Source: Methanobrevibacter sp.
GTDB lineage: Archaea > Methanobacteriota > Methanobacteria > Methanobacteriales > Methanobacteriaceae
Reading direction: 5' to 3'
NCBI RefSeq assembly: GCF_015062985.1
Contig: NZ_SUTI01000004.1
Location: 51,332 to 115,331 of the forward strand
Length of the DNA: 64,000 nucleotides
The notes below the pieces were generated by a model, which saw only the letters and a list, made by a program, of their open reading frames with translations, made no database searches and was not told the origin of the DNA. Shown here one piece after another: positions 8,170 through 16,129 of the stretch (positions are counted from its first letter, which is position 1; the number at the start of each line of letters is the position of its first letter). Both the position numbers and the translations under genes were made by a program.

Positions 8170-8835
8170 CTATGCTTCATTAGGAGCTAAAGCACCTAAT
8201 TTATCTAATAATTTTGGTTTGTAAGCTTTTAATCTGTCCCATATAATTACAGTTAATATACCTTCACCAATAGCTAATGGTACTTGAGTTACTGCAAAGA
8301 TAACTAAGAATTTGGTTAATGCTGATCCGAAGCTAGGAGCTGGGAAAGCAATAGCTAATTGGAATGAAGTAGCTACGTAAGTTAATAAGTCTCCTAAGAA
8401 TGCTGCAAAGAAAATTGCAATAGTTGAAGAAATATTAGCTTTAGTTAAACCTTTGTATACAATCCAAGCGATGAATGGACCTACAATACCCATTGAGAAA
8501 ATGTTTGCACCTAAGGTGGTTAATCCACCGTGAGCAAGTAAAAGTGCTTGGAAAATAAGTACAATTGCTGCTAATACTGCAGTTACTGCAGGACCGAATA
8601 ATGCTGCACCTAATCCGTTACCACAAGGGTGAGAACAACTTCCAGTAACAGAAGGTAATTTCAAAGATGATAAGATGAACATGAATGCACCACTTACAGC
8701 AAGTAAAGCTTTGGATTCAGGATTTTCATCTACAATTTTTTTGATTTGATATAAACCAAATGCAACAACGGCGATTGATATGACAAACCATATAATACAC
8801 CATGTTAATGGTAAATATCCTTCCATAATATGCAT
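8170..8835 (-). CDS. cbiM: Cobalt ECF transporter substrate-binding subunit
   Basis: The 221-residue S component begins MHIMEGYLPL, the family's hallmark in which the N-terminal amine, His2 and nearby ligands coordinate the metal. Seven or so hydrophobic helices follow. The loop SVTGSCSHPCGNGLG and the HGGLTTLGANIFSMG segment are also diagnostic. It is the first gene of cbiMNQO. Cobalt is needed for the corrinoid of the methyltransferase Mtr. The ATG follows a GGAGG box. Nickel-specific paralogues (NikM) exist, but the presence of CbiN favours cobalt. Confidence 0.94.
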   Translation of the reverse strand: MHIMEGYLPLTWCIIWFVISIAVVAFGLYQIKKIVDENPESKALLAVSGAFMFILSSLKLPSVTGSCSHPCGNGLGAALFGPAVTAVLAAIVLIFQALLLAHGGLTTLGANIFSMGIVGPFIAWIVYKGLTKANISSTIAIFFAAFLGDLLTYVATSFQLAIAFPAPSFGSALTKFLVIFAVTQVPLAIGEGILTVIIWDRLKAYKPKLLDKLGALAPNEA

Positions 8836-9033
8836 AAATAATTTCCTCCAAATAACCTATCAAAATAAATTGATAAAACACTCAATAAAAACTTAATTAA
8901 AGTTAAAATTTTATAAAGTTTTATTGATAATATAAATATATACCTTATTATATATAAAGATTATTAGTAATAACATAAACAAAATTTAGGACAACCTAAT
9001 AATTTTAATAAAAAAACTAAGAAAGAAGATAAC
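8836..9033. promoter_or_regulatory. Divergent control region between cbiM and pyrF
   Basis: The AT-rich region contains overlapping TATA-like elements usable from either strand (TTATATATAA near 8949-8958). It also holds three perfect inverted repeats: TATCAA-N6-TTGATA at 8858-8875 in the cbiM leader, TTATTA-G-TAATAA at 8961-8973, and TTAGG-ACAA-CCTAA at 8986-8999 before pyrF. These could be operators for metal or pyrimidine control, but no regulator is identified. No cobalamin riboswitch was recognised. Confidence 0.45.
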
Positions 9034-9681
9034 ATGAACATGAAAAATAACCTAATTTTAGCACTTGACGTGATGAGCGAAAGTGAAGCCATCGAAATAT
9101 GTGACTCAATCAAAGACCACATCGACACAATAAAAATAGGATACCCCCTAGCACTGGCGGAAGGTCTTGAAATAATCAACAAGTTAAAGGACCAATTCGG
9201 ATTTAAGGTGATATGTGACTTTAAAGTGGCAGACATTGATGCGACAAACTCAAAGATATGCGATGAGACATTCAAAGCCGGTGCCGATGCGATAATATGC
9301 CATGGTTTTGTAGGATCAGACAGCGTTCAGGCTTGCCTTGACATGGCAAACAAGCATGGGAAAGAACTATTCCTATTAACTGAAATGTCACATCCGGGAG
9401 CCAAGATGTTCCTACAGAAAGATGCAGAGGCAATAGCCCAAATGGGAGTTGAAATGGGAATTAAAAATTACGTCGCACCTGCAACTAGACTTGATAGATT
9501 ATCAATTATAAGAGATATTGTTGGTGAAAACGCTTTTATAATATCTCCTGGAGTGGGAAAGCAAGGGGGAGACGGTAAAAAAACACTTGAATACTCCAAC
9601 GCCATTATTGTTGGAAGAAGCATATACGAATCGGATAATCCTAAGATTGCTTGTGAAAATTTAATCGAAACACTGAAATAA
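9034..9681 (+). CDS. pyrF: Orotidine-5'-phosphate decarboxylase
   Basis: It decarboxylates OMP to UMP, the last step of de novo pyrimidine synthesis. The 215-residue TIM barrel has LALDV near the start, the IKIGYPL strand, the catalytic tetrad motif DFKVADIDATN (Asp-Lys-x-x-Asp), the phosphate-binding loop region ISPGVGKQGG, and IIVGRSIYES near the end. Length fits the archaeal family. It is one of only two plus-strand genes here and reads away from cbiM. An ATG two codons further down (MKNN) is an equally possible start because the upstream GAAAGAAG is only a weak Shine-Dalgarno. Confidence 0.95.
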   Translation: MNMKNNLILALDVMSESEAIEICDSIKDHIDTIKIGYPLALAEGLEIINKLKDQFGFKVICDFKVADIDATNSKICDETFKAGADAIICHGFVGSDSVQACLDMANKHGKELFLLTEMSHPGAKMFLQKDAEAIAQMGVEMGIKNYVAPATRLDRLSIIRDIVGENAFIISPGVGKQGGDGKKTLEYSNAIIVGRSIYESDNPKIACENLIETLK

Positions 9682-9767
9682 ACCCAAAATATTTTAAATA
9701 AAAGAAATAAATATAATATTGTTCTTATAATCTGGGAACAAATAAATTTTTAATGGGGTGAAAACGT

Positions 9768-10010
9768 ATGGCAAACGAAGTAACTAAAATGATTATGGAA
9801 ACCATCTTAGCATTGATTACAACTGCATTCGCATTTGTAGCAGGTGAAGCATGGAACAGTGCAATCCAAAAATTAATTGAATCCTTCGTAGGAGCTGGAG
9901 ACGCACTCGGTAGTTTATTCACTTACGCTATCATTGTAACTATAATCGCTGTTATTGTTACCGTACTCATTGCTAGAGTAGCTGGTAAAATGGGCGTAGA
10001 AACCGAATAA
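9768..10010 (+). CDS. Small membrane protein, DUF5654-like
   Basis: The 80-residue protein has two hydrophobic helices, about 9-28 and 48-69, separated by a short amphipathic segment (SAIQKLIESFVGAGDAL). It resembles the archaeal DUF5654 family of unknown function. It has a strong GGGGTGA Shine-Dalgarno 7 bp before its ATG, an AT-rich promoter-like stretch in the 86-bp gap after pyrF, and a strong terminator right behind it. The codons look well adapted, so it may be highly expressed. Its role cannot be stated. Confidence 0.72.
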   Translation: MANEVTKMIMETILALITTAFAFVAGEAWNSAIQKLIESFVGAGDALGSLFTYAIIVTIIAVIVTVLIARVAGKMGVETE

Positions 10011-10015
10011 ACAAA

Positions 10016-10043
10016 TTAAAAGGAATTTCAAATTCCTTTTTAA
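10016..10043. terminator. Terminator, probably bidirectional, between convergent genes
   Basis: An 11-bp perfect stem (AAAAGGAATTT at 10018-10028, AAATTCCTTTT at 10030-10040) is followed by T-rich tracts on both strands. It lies 7 bp after the small plus-strand gene and 13 bp from the end of the convergent minus-strand gene. Confidence 0.75.
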
Positions 10044-10052
10044 CTTCTTTTT

Positions 10053-10580
10053 TTAATTAAATTTTTCAAAAACAATTCCTGCACTTTCATAAGCTATTTC
10101 AAATAATATGAAGCATGCGAATATCCAAATGCTGAAAATTCCGAAAACAACCAATAATAAAATCACTATTTTCATCACAAACCTATACTCGAAAAACAGA
10201 TTCATGAACATATTATCGGTGAATTGGGAAATCAGTTCATGACCTACCTCATCTGAAAGTGCAGCCAAAACACATATCAGCAGAACCACCAAACTTAACT
10301 GAGGAATTCCTCCAATCAACAGGATTATCAGGAATACTATCAATGTAATGATGTGGTGAATTCCATCTACTTTCATGGCTATGAAATTGCCTATCGGGAT
10401 TGCAATGAAAATGTAAGCTGCCTCGATGCTATATATTGCAGCCAATCCTGAAGCGACACCGCACAAAACGCCAAAAACGCTGGCAAACTTCAAATCATTA
10501 TTTACATCGAAAAGATCATCTGAATATTTCATGAAAAATCCAGACAGTAAAAACAAGATTGCTAATATAATGTAACTCAT
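10053..10580 (-). CDS. Polytopic membrane protein of unknown function
   Basis: The 175-residue protein is not recognised. It has about five hydrophobic helices. Charged motifs sit at helix edges: KYSDDLFD near residue 18, KVDGIHHI near 70 and SDEVGHE near 110. The spaced Asp and His residues could coordinate a metal or phosphate, but this is speculation. Its start codon lies directly beside the dys stop codon with no gap, so it is translated from the dys transcript. It ends at a terminator shared with a convergent gene. Confidence 0.65.
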   Translation of the reverse strand: MSYIILAILFLLSGFFMKYSDDLFDVNNDLKFASVFGVLCGVASGLAAIYSIEAAYIFIAIPIGNFIAMKVDGIHHIITLIVFLIILLIGGIPQLSLVVLLICVLAALSDEVGHELISQFTDNMFMNLFFEYRFVMKIVILLLVVFGIFSIWIFACFILFEIAYESAGIVFEKFN

Positions 10581-11504
10581 CTAATCACTACTTACTTTAT
10601 CTAATGCTGCCGCATAAATCAATGGAAATATTACAGTAACGTCCCCAACTACGCTTGCAAGGTTGGATCCGCATTTTGCCTTTGCCCATGATTTTGCCTC
10701 TTCAAGAGGTGCTCCACCTAAACTGCCTGCCTCAGGCCTGTCCATTGTGATTTGAATAGCTGCATCCAATCCTCCTTTAATTACATTGGAAGCTAAAGTG
10801 TAATGTTTTGTAAGGCCACCTCCCAAAAGGATAGCGCCAACTTTTTCAGATTCAAATACTATATCAGACAAATAAGGCATATCTCCTACAGCACTTATTG
10901 TAAAGTCATGATCCTGTGTGAAAATCCATAGTTGAAGACCCATCATGGAGTCAATAAGGCCCGGCGCAAAAATCGGCACATTATTTCTTGCGGCAGTAGC
11001 GACAAAGGAGTTTTCATCATCTACTAGAAGTCCAATTTCATGAAGCAATTCCTGAATTGAAACGACTTTCTTTTTAGATGAAATCTCTTCAAAAATCTTA
11101 ATTATTTCAGTTTCAAAAATTGTAAAATCATCAGAACCAACATTAATATCTGCAATACGGCCTATTCCTTCTTCATTTAATTCCTCATCGTCTTTTCCTT
11201 CATGACGATAGTGGGCTCCACCGAATGCTTCAACAAGGTCATGAGTAATATTTGCTCCACTTGATACAATCAAATCCACATGCCCTTCACTAATCATTTT
11301 TGAAACAATATTTCTCATCCCACCTGGAATCAAAGGGCCACCTAAGCTCATGAAAACGCTCATTTTATCATCCTGGAGCATATCTACTAAAATATTGCAT
11401 GCACGTGCAACCCTACCTGCACCCAATACTCCTGATTCATCAAATTGATTGATTAAATCAGATATTTTCATGTTATTCTCAATGTTGATCGGGTTAACTT
11501 TCAT
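10581..11504 (-). CDS. dys: Deoxyhypusine synthase
   Basis: It transfers the aminobutyl group of spermidine to a lysine of aIF5A, the first step of hypusine formation. The 307-residue protein has the NAD-binding segments MSLGGPLIPGGMRNIV and VSSGANITHDLVEA, the GGAHYRH motif, FAPGLIDSMMG, LLGGGLTKHY, and the C-terminal EEAKSWAKAKCG. The second lysine of that last motif (about Lys275) corresponds to the catalytic lysine. The CBS regulator gene lies just upstream and the unknown membrane-protein gene abuts downstream. The ATG at 11504 follows only a weak TGTGA, and a second ATG at codon 12 is possible. Confidence 0.95.
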   Translation of the reverse strand: MKVNPINIENNMKISDLINQFDESGVLGAGRVARACNILVDMLQDDKMSVFMSLGGPLIPGGMRNIVSKMISEGHVDLIVSSGANITHDLVEAFGGAHYRHEGKDDEELNEEGIGRIADINVGSDDFTIFETEIIKIFEEISSKKKVVSIQELLHEIGLLVDDENSFVATAARNNVPIFAPGLIDSMMGLQLWIFTQDHDFTISAVGDMPYLSDIVFESEKVGAILLGGGLTKHYTLASNVIKGGLDAAIQITMDRPEAGSLGGAPLEEAKSWAKAKCGSNLASVVGDVTVIFPLIYAAALDKVSSD

Positions 11505-11518
11505 TAAATCACATATAA

Positions 11519-12421
11519 TTAGTTTGTAATAATTGGAAACTGTTCCAGATTTGTGATAATATTAATCAAATCAGTTCTTGTAACAATTCCAAGTAAATTC
11601 TGGTCATTATCCGCTACAATTAATCTGGAAATGCCTTTTTTAAGCATGACCTCGATTGCATTGGCTATTTTTAAATCTTCATTTACAATGACGACATTTG
11701 TTGACATCAACTGACCTACGGACAAATCCTCCTTATCATTTGCAATTGCCTGAACAAGGTCTGTCAGAGTAAACACTCCAACCACTTTACCGTCCTTAAT
11801 GACCGGAGCTCCGTCAATTTCATTGTCCGCCAATTTTTTTGCGGCTTCCTTTACGGAACAGTTCAAGGAAAATGAAATTACATCCCTGCTTGCAATATCT
11901 CCAACACTCTGTTTAGGAATGCTTCTGATGGTTTTTGTATCGACCAAAAGAATATTGTCCATATCATCACGGCCCACAATTGTGCCCATAACGCCCAAAT
12001 TGTTTACCGGTGTAGGCCCTATACTAATAGTGTCACCCAAATTCAAGTCTTTAATGCTTCCCAGAACTTTTATTGCGGCTTCACATTCACTAGGCTGTGG
12101 AACACTGGTAAATTCAATTCTTGCAACTGAAATATCCTCAATCCTTTTGCCGTTTTTATATATCGGCACTTTCGAATCCTGATCTGAAACAGATATATTC
12201 AAAGAGTGATAAGCTTCAATTGTTGGTTTGTATCCGCCCCTAGGTCCTGGCACTCCCTTTACTAGACCTAAACTTCTTAATGATTGCATCTGGTTACGTA
12301 TTGTTCCCGGGTTTCTTCCCATAACCTCAGCAATGTCTTCACCTTTAATAGATTTACCGTTAGAAGACTGGTATAAATTTATCAAGGTTTGTAATATTTC
12401 CTTTTGAACAGATGTTAACAT
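11519..12421 (-). CDS. Winged-helix/CBS-domain transcriptional regulator
   Basis: The 300-residue protein has an N-terminal winged helix (about 1-75; recognition region NPGTIRNQMQSLRSLGLVKG, wing GPRGGYKPT). A beta-rich middle domain (about 90-165) follows, then a tandem CBS pair (about 170-300; segments GAPVIKDGKVVGVFT and SRLIVADNDQNLLGIVTR). CBS pairs usually bind adenine nucleotides or SAM, so it may couple nucleotide state to transcription. Homologues of this three-part layout occur across methanogens. It lies 14 bp upstream of dys. Its target genes are unknown; neighbours dys and hisG are candidates only by position. Confidence 0.82.
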   Translation of the reverse strand: MLTSVQKEILQTLINLYQSSNGKSIKGEDIAEVMGRNPGTIRNQMQSLRSLGLVKGVPGPRGGYKPTIEAYHSLNISVSDQDSKVPIYKNGKRIEDISVARIEFTSVPQPSECEAAIKVLGSIKDLNLGDTISIGPTPVNNLGVMGTIVGRDDMDNILLVDTKTIRSIPKQSVGDIASRDVISFSLNCSVKEAAKKLADNEIDGAPVIKDGKVVGVFTLTDLVQAIANDKEDLSVGQLMSTNVVIVNEDLKIANAIEVMLKKGISRLIVADNDQNLLGIVTRTDLINIITNLEQFPIITN

Positions 12422-12540
12422 GTTTTATCCCCATCAATAATATAATATCATATATTTGTAAGGTATACTTTATAAATTTTAATGATTTATCATGATAATA
12501 ATTTCAAGAAAATTATAAAAAAAGAAAAGTTGTGAAATGA

Positions 12541-13530
12541 TTATTCAACTAACTGTTTTAAATCATTTCTAATAATGGAAGTTGCATCAAATCCTTTGAT
12601 TGCATCAACCATTTCAGGGAATTTCGCTTTAGGAATTAAAACGTTGATTTGTGAAAAACCAGACCCTGGAGTAATTGTAGGTTCATCTGCACAAAGCTTA
12701 TTTTCAATCAGATATGAAGATACCTCATCGATTTTTGAATTTGAAATGTTAAATTTAACATCAAAGTATTTTTTGGCGGTTATTGCACCCAGTAGCTGCT
12801 CATAAATCATTTTAGCCTTATCAAGTTTTTCACCAGTACAACTTACACCTGCATAAAGGCCCGCTGAAGAGTGCAGGATTGTCTCTATTTCTTTCAAACC
12901 TGCTTTTTTCAAGCTGCTGCCTGTTTGAGTATTGTCAACAATCAAGTCAGCACCTTTTGCAATGTAAACTTCAGTAGCTCCATCGGAGTTGATTACCTGC
13001 ACCATTTCATTGTCCCCATCTGTCAAACCTCTAACCTGAACAAATGGTACTGAATCACCATAGATTTCCTGATAAACCTCATTTTCCATGATGAATTTTC
13101 TGGTTAAATTAGGATATTCAGTGAAACATAAAATTGGAGTTTTCCTATCCTTGTTTGCCCTGAATAAATCTGATAAATTGTTATAAGGTGAATCTTTAGG
13201 AACTGCAACGATTAATCTGGTTTTACCATAATCCAAATCTCCAATTTTGACTGTATTGGTTTCCCTTAAAACTGATTCTTCCTTAATCCAATCTTCACCA
13301 ACAATAGCTATGTCAATTATTCCCCTATTCAATTCTACAGGAGTGGATTGAGGGCGGGTTAAAAAAGCGATAATGTCATCATCGTTTAAAATTTCAATTT
13401 CGTAATCCTCATCACCAGGTTCATATCCTTTTACTTCATAACCTGCATCAACAAATAACTGGTGAGTATTTCCTCTTTTCACATTATTCAAACTTCCCTT
13501 CGGAAGTCCTAAAATTATTTTCTCATTCAT
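12541..13530 (-). CDS. hisG: ATP phosphoribosyltransferase, long form
   Basis: It joins ATP and PRPP in the first step of histidine synthesis. The protein begins MNEKIILGLPKGSLNN and has the type-II periplasmic-binding fold segments IDIAIVGEDWI, KTRLIVAVPKDSP and ARKF-like LTRKFI. The PRPP-loop-like DGATEVYIAKGADLIVDNTQTGSSLKKAG is clear. A C-terminal regulatory, ACT-like domain (about 260-329) marks the long form. At 329 residues it is longer than most archaeal HisG because of loops before residue 180. The start at 13530 has AGGT 6 nt upstream; an upstream ATG ten codons earlier lacks one. It is monocistronic here. A divergent paralogue with another substrate cannot be fully excluded. Confidence 0.82.
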   Translation of the reverse strand: MNEKIILGLPKGSLNNVKRGNTHQLFVDAGYEVKGYEPGDEDYEIEILNDDDIIAFLTRPQSTPVELNRGIIDIAIVGEDWIKEESVLRETNTVKIGDLDYGKTRLIVAVPKDSPYNNLSDLFRANKDRKTPILCFTEYPNLTRKFIMENEVYQEIYGDSVPFVQVRGLTDGDNEMVQVINSDGATEVYIAKGADLIVDNTQTGSSLKKAGLKEIETILHSSAGLYAGVSCTGEKLDKAKMIYEQLLGAITAKKYFDVKFNISNSKIDEVSSYLIENKLCADEPTITPGSGFSQINVLIPKAKFPEMVDAIKGFDATSIIRNDLKQLVE

Positions 13531-13576
13531 ATTAATACCTACAATAAGGTTATTATTCAAGCTATATATAAAATTA

Positions 13577-13617
13577 TTTAAAAAAAAAGAAAGTTAGTTG
13601 TGATAAGCTTCACAACT
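13577..13617 (-). terminator. Terminator of the P-type ATPase gene
   Basis: An 8-bp perfect stem (AGTTGTGA at 13596-13603, TCACAACT at 13610-13617) overlaps the last codons and stop. On the minus strand it is followed by a T run (13580-13588). Confidence 0.7.
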
Positions 13618-15642
13618 TTGTCTATCCAATGCATGTTTGTGAACATGCATATGCTTAATTCCATTTTCTGTTTTGATTTCATCGATTATTTGAACACCGT
13701 CATGGGAATGTGAATGTTCACTGTCATCATGGAAATGATAATGTGAATGCTCCACGTTTTCTGTGTCAATTTTTTTAATTGAATCATCAAAGTGCCTATC
13801 ATAGAGCAATGCCGCGTTCAATACAACAAGACATGATCCTGCATTGTGAACAATAGCTCCAGTTACAGGATTCAATAGGCCTAAAACAGAACATACAATA
13901 GCTACAGCATTTATTGTCATGGAAATTGCAATATTTGCTTTGATTGTAAATAAAGTAGAATTTGAAAGTTTTTTAAGATATGGTATTTTACCGATGTCAT
14001 CACCCAAAAGGGCAATGTCGGCCGCTTCAATAGCAACATCACTTCCAACAGAACCCATAGCTACACTTACATCAGCTGTTTTAAGTGCTGGCGCATCATT
14101 TACACCATCACCAATCATACAGACTTTTTTGCCTTCACTTTTAAGTTTTTCAATCCATGAGAGTTTTTCTTCTGGAAGCAGATTACCATAAACTTTGCCT
14201 ATTCCAACTTTGGATGCAAAGTAATTAGCAGTTTCTGTGTTATCTCCGGTGAGCAATATGGTTTCGGTACCCAAATCATGCAAGCTTTCAATCATGCTTT
14301 TAGAATCTTCACGAATCACATCAGATAATCCAATTAACCCAACTATTTCATCATTTAATGCAACAATAATTGAAGCTTTACCTTCATGTTTCAATTTGTC
14401 TAATTGATCATTAATTTTTATATCAAAATTATTTTCAGATAGGAATTTGGAGTTTCCAGCATATACTTTACCATAAGAATTTGTACATGTAACACCTTTA
14501 CCGGGATACATTTTAAAGTCTTTAGGTTCTTCAATATCTAAGTTAGCTTCTTTTGCATTATTTACAATAGCTTTAGCCAAAGGATGTTCGCTTAACTTCT
14601 CACATGATGCTGTGATTTTAAGTAAATCCTCATTAGTTAAACTCTCATTAACAGAAATAACATCAGAAACTTCTAAATTACCGTAAGTTAAAGTTCCAGT
14701 TTTATCAAATACCAAAGTATTCAGTCCACCCAGTGTCTCCAATGCTTCACCTGATTTGATGAGCACACCATATTTTGTAGCCTGACCAATCGCCGCCATA
14801 ATTGCAGTTGGTGTTGCCAAAATCAATGCACATGGACAAAATACCACTAAAACAGTGACCCCTCTTTCAATATTGCCTGTAATGAGCCATGCTGCAATTG
14901 CAATTAATAATGCTATAGGAACAAGCCAAGTTGCCCATTTATCGGCAATCCTTTGTGTCGGAGCTTGTTTTTCATCAGCCGCCTTTACAAGGTCAATCAA
15001 TTTTTGAAGTGAGGAATTTTCACCTAAACTGGTTGCTTTAATATCAATGGCACCATATAAATTCATAGTACCGCAGAATACCTCATCGCCTACCTCCTTA
15101 TCTATAGGCAGAGACTCACCAGTCATGATTGACTGGTCAAGTGATGAAGTACCGTTTATAATTTCACCATCAACAGGAACGCTTTCACCAGGAAGAATTC
15201 TTAAAGTATCACCAATTTTAATTTCATCAACAGATACTACCTCTTCTTTACCGTCAACAATCCTTCTTCCGGTTTGCGGAGTTAAATTAATTAAATTTCT
15301 TAAACCTTTTTTAGCTCTTTCAACAGTCCAATCTTCTAAAAGAGCACCCAATGCCATAATCCATGCAACTTCACCTGCCGCAAATATTTCACCGATTAAA
15401 AGTGAAGCAACCATCGCAATTGCAATCAATAGTGCAGATGAAATCCATTTTTCACGAATCAATCTAGTCATTGCCAATAATAACATTGGAATTCCACTGA
15501 TGATTACTGTTCCCCATGCAGGGTTCAGGTAAATCGGAGTGTCAATTCCAAGAATCATAAAAATAACTGCAATTAATAGAAATATACCTGAAATAATGGT
15601 CATTTTCAATCCGAATAAGAAATCAGTTATTTCATCAATCAT
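13594..15642 (-). CDS. P1B-type heavy-metal-transporting ATPase with His-rich tail
   Basis: This is a 682-residue membrane metal pump. The metal-site helix holds Cys269-Pro-Cys271 (FCPCALILATPTA), the phosphorylated Asp313 is in DKTGTLT, the actuator has MTGESLPI, the nucleotide domain has EKLSEHPLAKAI, and the hinge is GDGVNDAPALK. There is no N-terminal HMA domain. A C-terminal tail after residue about 635 is rich in His (HSHYHFHDD, HSHSHDG, HMHVHKH), a likely metal-binding sensor. The last helices read HNAGSCLVVLNAALL. The CPC motif excludes a typical cobalt (SPC) pump, but the metal (Zn, Cd, Cu, Ni) is not settled. The start at 15642 has GAGGT 8 nt upstream. The upstream repeats suggest regulation. 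Confidence 0.9.
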   Translation of the reverse strand: MIDEITDFLFGLKMTIISGIFLLIAVIFMILGIDTPIYLNPAWGTVIISGIPMLLLAMTRLIREKWISSALLIAIAMVASLLIGEIFAAGEVAWIMALGALLEDWTVERAKKGLRNLINLTPQTGRRIVDGKEEVVSVDEIKIGDTLRILPGESVPVDGEIINGTSSLDQSIMTGESLPIDKEVGDEVFCGTMNLYGAIDIKATSLGENSSLQKLIDLVKAADEKQAPTQRIADKWATWLVPIALLIAIAAWLITGNIERGVTVLVVFCPCALILATPTAIMAAIGQATKYGVLIKSGEALETLGGLNTLVFDKTGTLTYGNLEVSDVISVNESLTNEDLLKITASCEKLSEHPLAKAIVNNAKEANLDIEEPKDFKMYPGKGVTCTNSYGKVYAGNSKFLSENNFDIKINDQLDKLKHEGKASIIVALNDEIVGLIGLSDVIREDSKSMIESLHDLGTETILLTGDNTETANYFASKVGIGKVYGNLLPEEKLSWIEKLKSEGKKVCMIGDGVNDAPALKTADVSVAMGSVGSDVAIEAADIALLGDDIGKIPYLKKLSNSTLFTIKANIAISMTINAVAIVCSVLGLLNPVTGAIVHNAGSCLVVLNAALLYDRHFDDSIKKIDTENVEHSHYHFHDDSEHSHSHDGVQIIDEIKTENGIKHMHVHKHALDRQSCEAYHN

Positions 15643-15655
15643 TTTTTTAAACCTC

Positions 15656-15699
15656 AAAGTATTACTTTTTTTAAATTCATTTAAATACCCAGTATTACT
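15656..15699 (-). repeat. Operator-like repeat, copy 1
   Basis: Two AGTATTACT nonamers (plus-strand reading, 15658-15666 and 15691-15699), 33 bp apart, flank an ATTCATTTAAATACCC core. This copy is the most diverged of the three in its core and lies against the ATPase ribosome-binding site. Confidence 0.7.
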
Positions 15700-15775
15700 C
15701 AAAAATTTTTTAAAGGTCCCTCCCAAATTTGGAAACTTATTAAAAAATTAAATCCAGTAAGTACCAACAGCCAAA

Positions 15776-15818
15776 AAAGTATTACTTTTTTGAGTTCATT
15801 TAAATACTCAGTATTACT
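15776..15818 (-). repeat. Operator-like repeat, copy 2
   Basis: AGTATTACT occurs at 15778-15786 and 15810-15818, 32 bp apart, around the core GAGTTCATTTAAATACTC, whose ends (GAGT/ACTC) are complementary. It starts 120 bp from copy 1. Confidence 0.75.
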
Positions 15819-15847
15819 ATTTAATAATATGGACTAAGAAGTATATA

Positions 15848-15891
15848 AAAGTATTACATTTTTTGAGTTCATTTAAATACTCAGTATTACT
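15848..15891 (-). repeat. Operator-like repeat, copy 3
   Basis: AGTATTACA at 15850-15858 and AGTATTACT at 15883-15891, 33 bp apart, flank the same GAGTTCATTTAAATACTC core as copy 2. It starts 72 bp from copy 2. Confidence 0.75.
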
Positions 15892-15992
15892 AAAAAAAAT
15901 AGTGAAAAGAATAATCCGCAAAAATATATCAATAAAATCAGAAAATGAACTTTCACCGACTTATAAAAAAAATAATTGGAATAGAATTTAAT

Positions 15993-16115
15993 CTATTCAT
16001 CCTTAGGCTTAAAGTTTTGACATTCCTTTACATCCAATAAGAGATGCTCATGAATTTTACATACAATCTTGTATTTGTTTCTTAATTCCAAATGTTCGCA
16101 ATCATCACAAATCAT
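15993..16115 (-). CDS. 40-residue Cys-rich mini-protein beside the radical SAM gene
   Basis: This ORF reads MICDDCEHLELRNKYKIVCK and so on to a TAG stop. It begins 14 bp after the radical SAM gene stop and has a GGTTGA Shine-Dalgarno about 6 nt before the ATG. The cysteines (C3, C6, C19, C32) form CxxC-x12-C-x12-C, with His8, His22 and His24 nearby, so it could bind a metal or be a peptide substrate. It is highly charged and has no signal peptide. The short overlap-free spacing argues for co-translation with the radical SAM enzyme. It may be a modified peptide or a small zinc protein; conservation would decide. Confidence 0.6.
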   Translation of the reverse strand: MICDDCEHLELRNKYKIVCKIHEHLLLDVKECQNFKPKDE

Positions 16116-16129
16116 ATTATCAACCAAAA

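Larger units (their letters stand above)
15643..15992 (-). promoter_or_regulatory. Upstream control region of the metal ATPase with a three-copy repeat array
   Basis: This 350-bp stretch has no gene. It holds three copies of a 43-44 bp repeat (15656-15699, 15776-15818, 15848-15891), each with a TATA-like TATTTAAATG on the minus strand. Copy 1 directly abuts the ATPase Shine-Dalgarno (15651-15655). Nothing else was seen between 15892 and 15992. Confidence 0.6.

Noticed and set aside
10053..10580. CDP-archaeol synthase or similar lipid enzyme
   Set aside because: No diagnostic motif for such a family is present; left as unknown.
12541..13530. A periplasmic-binding-protein-type transporter subunit instead of HisG
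   Set aside because: There is no signal peptide and the HisG PRPP-loop and C-terminal regulatory domain are recognisable.
15656..15891. CRISPR-like array before the metal ATPase
   Set aside because: Only three copies, unequal spacing (120 and 72 bp), no cas genes, and the repeats are AT-rich promoter-like sequences.
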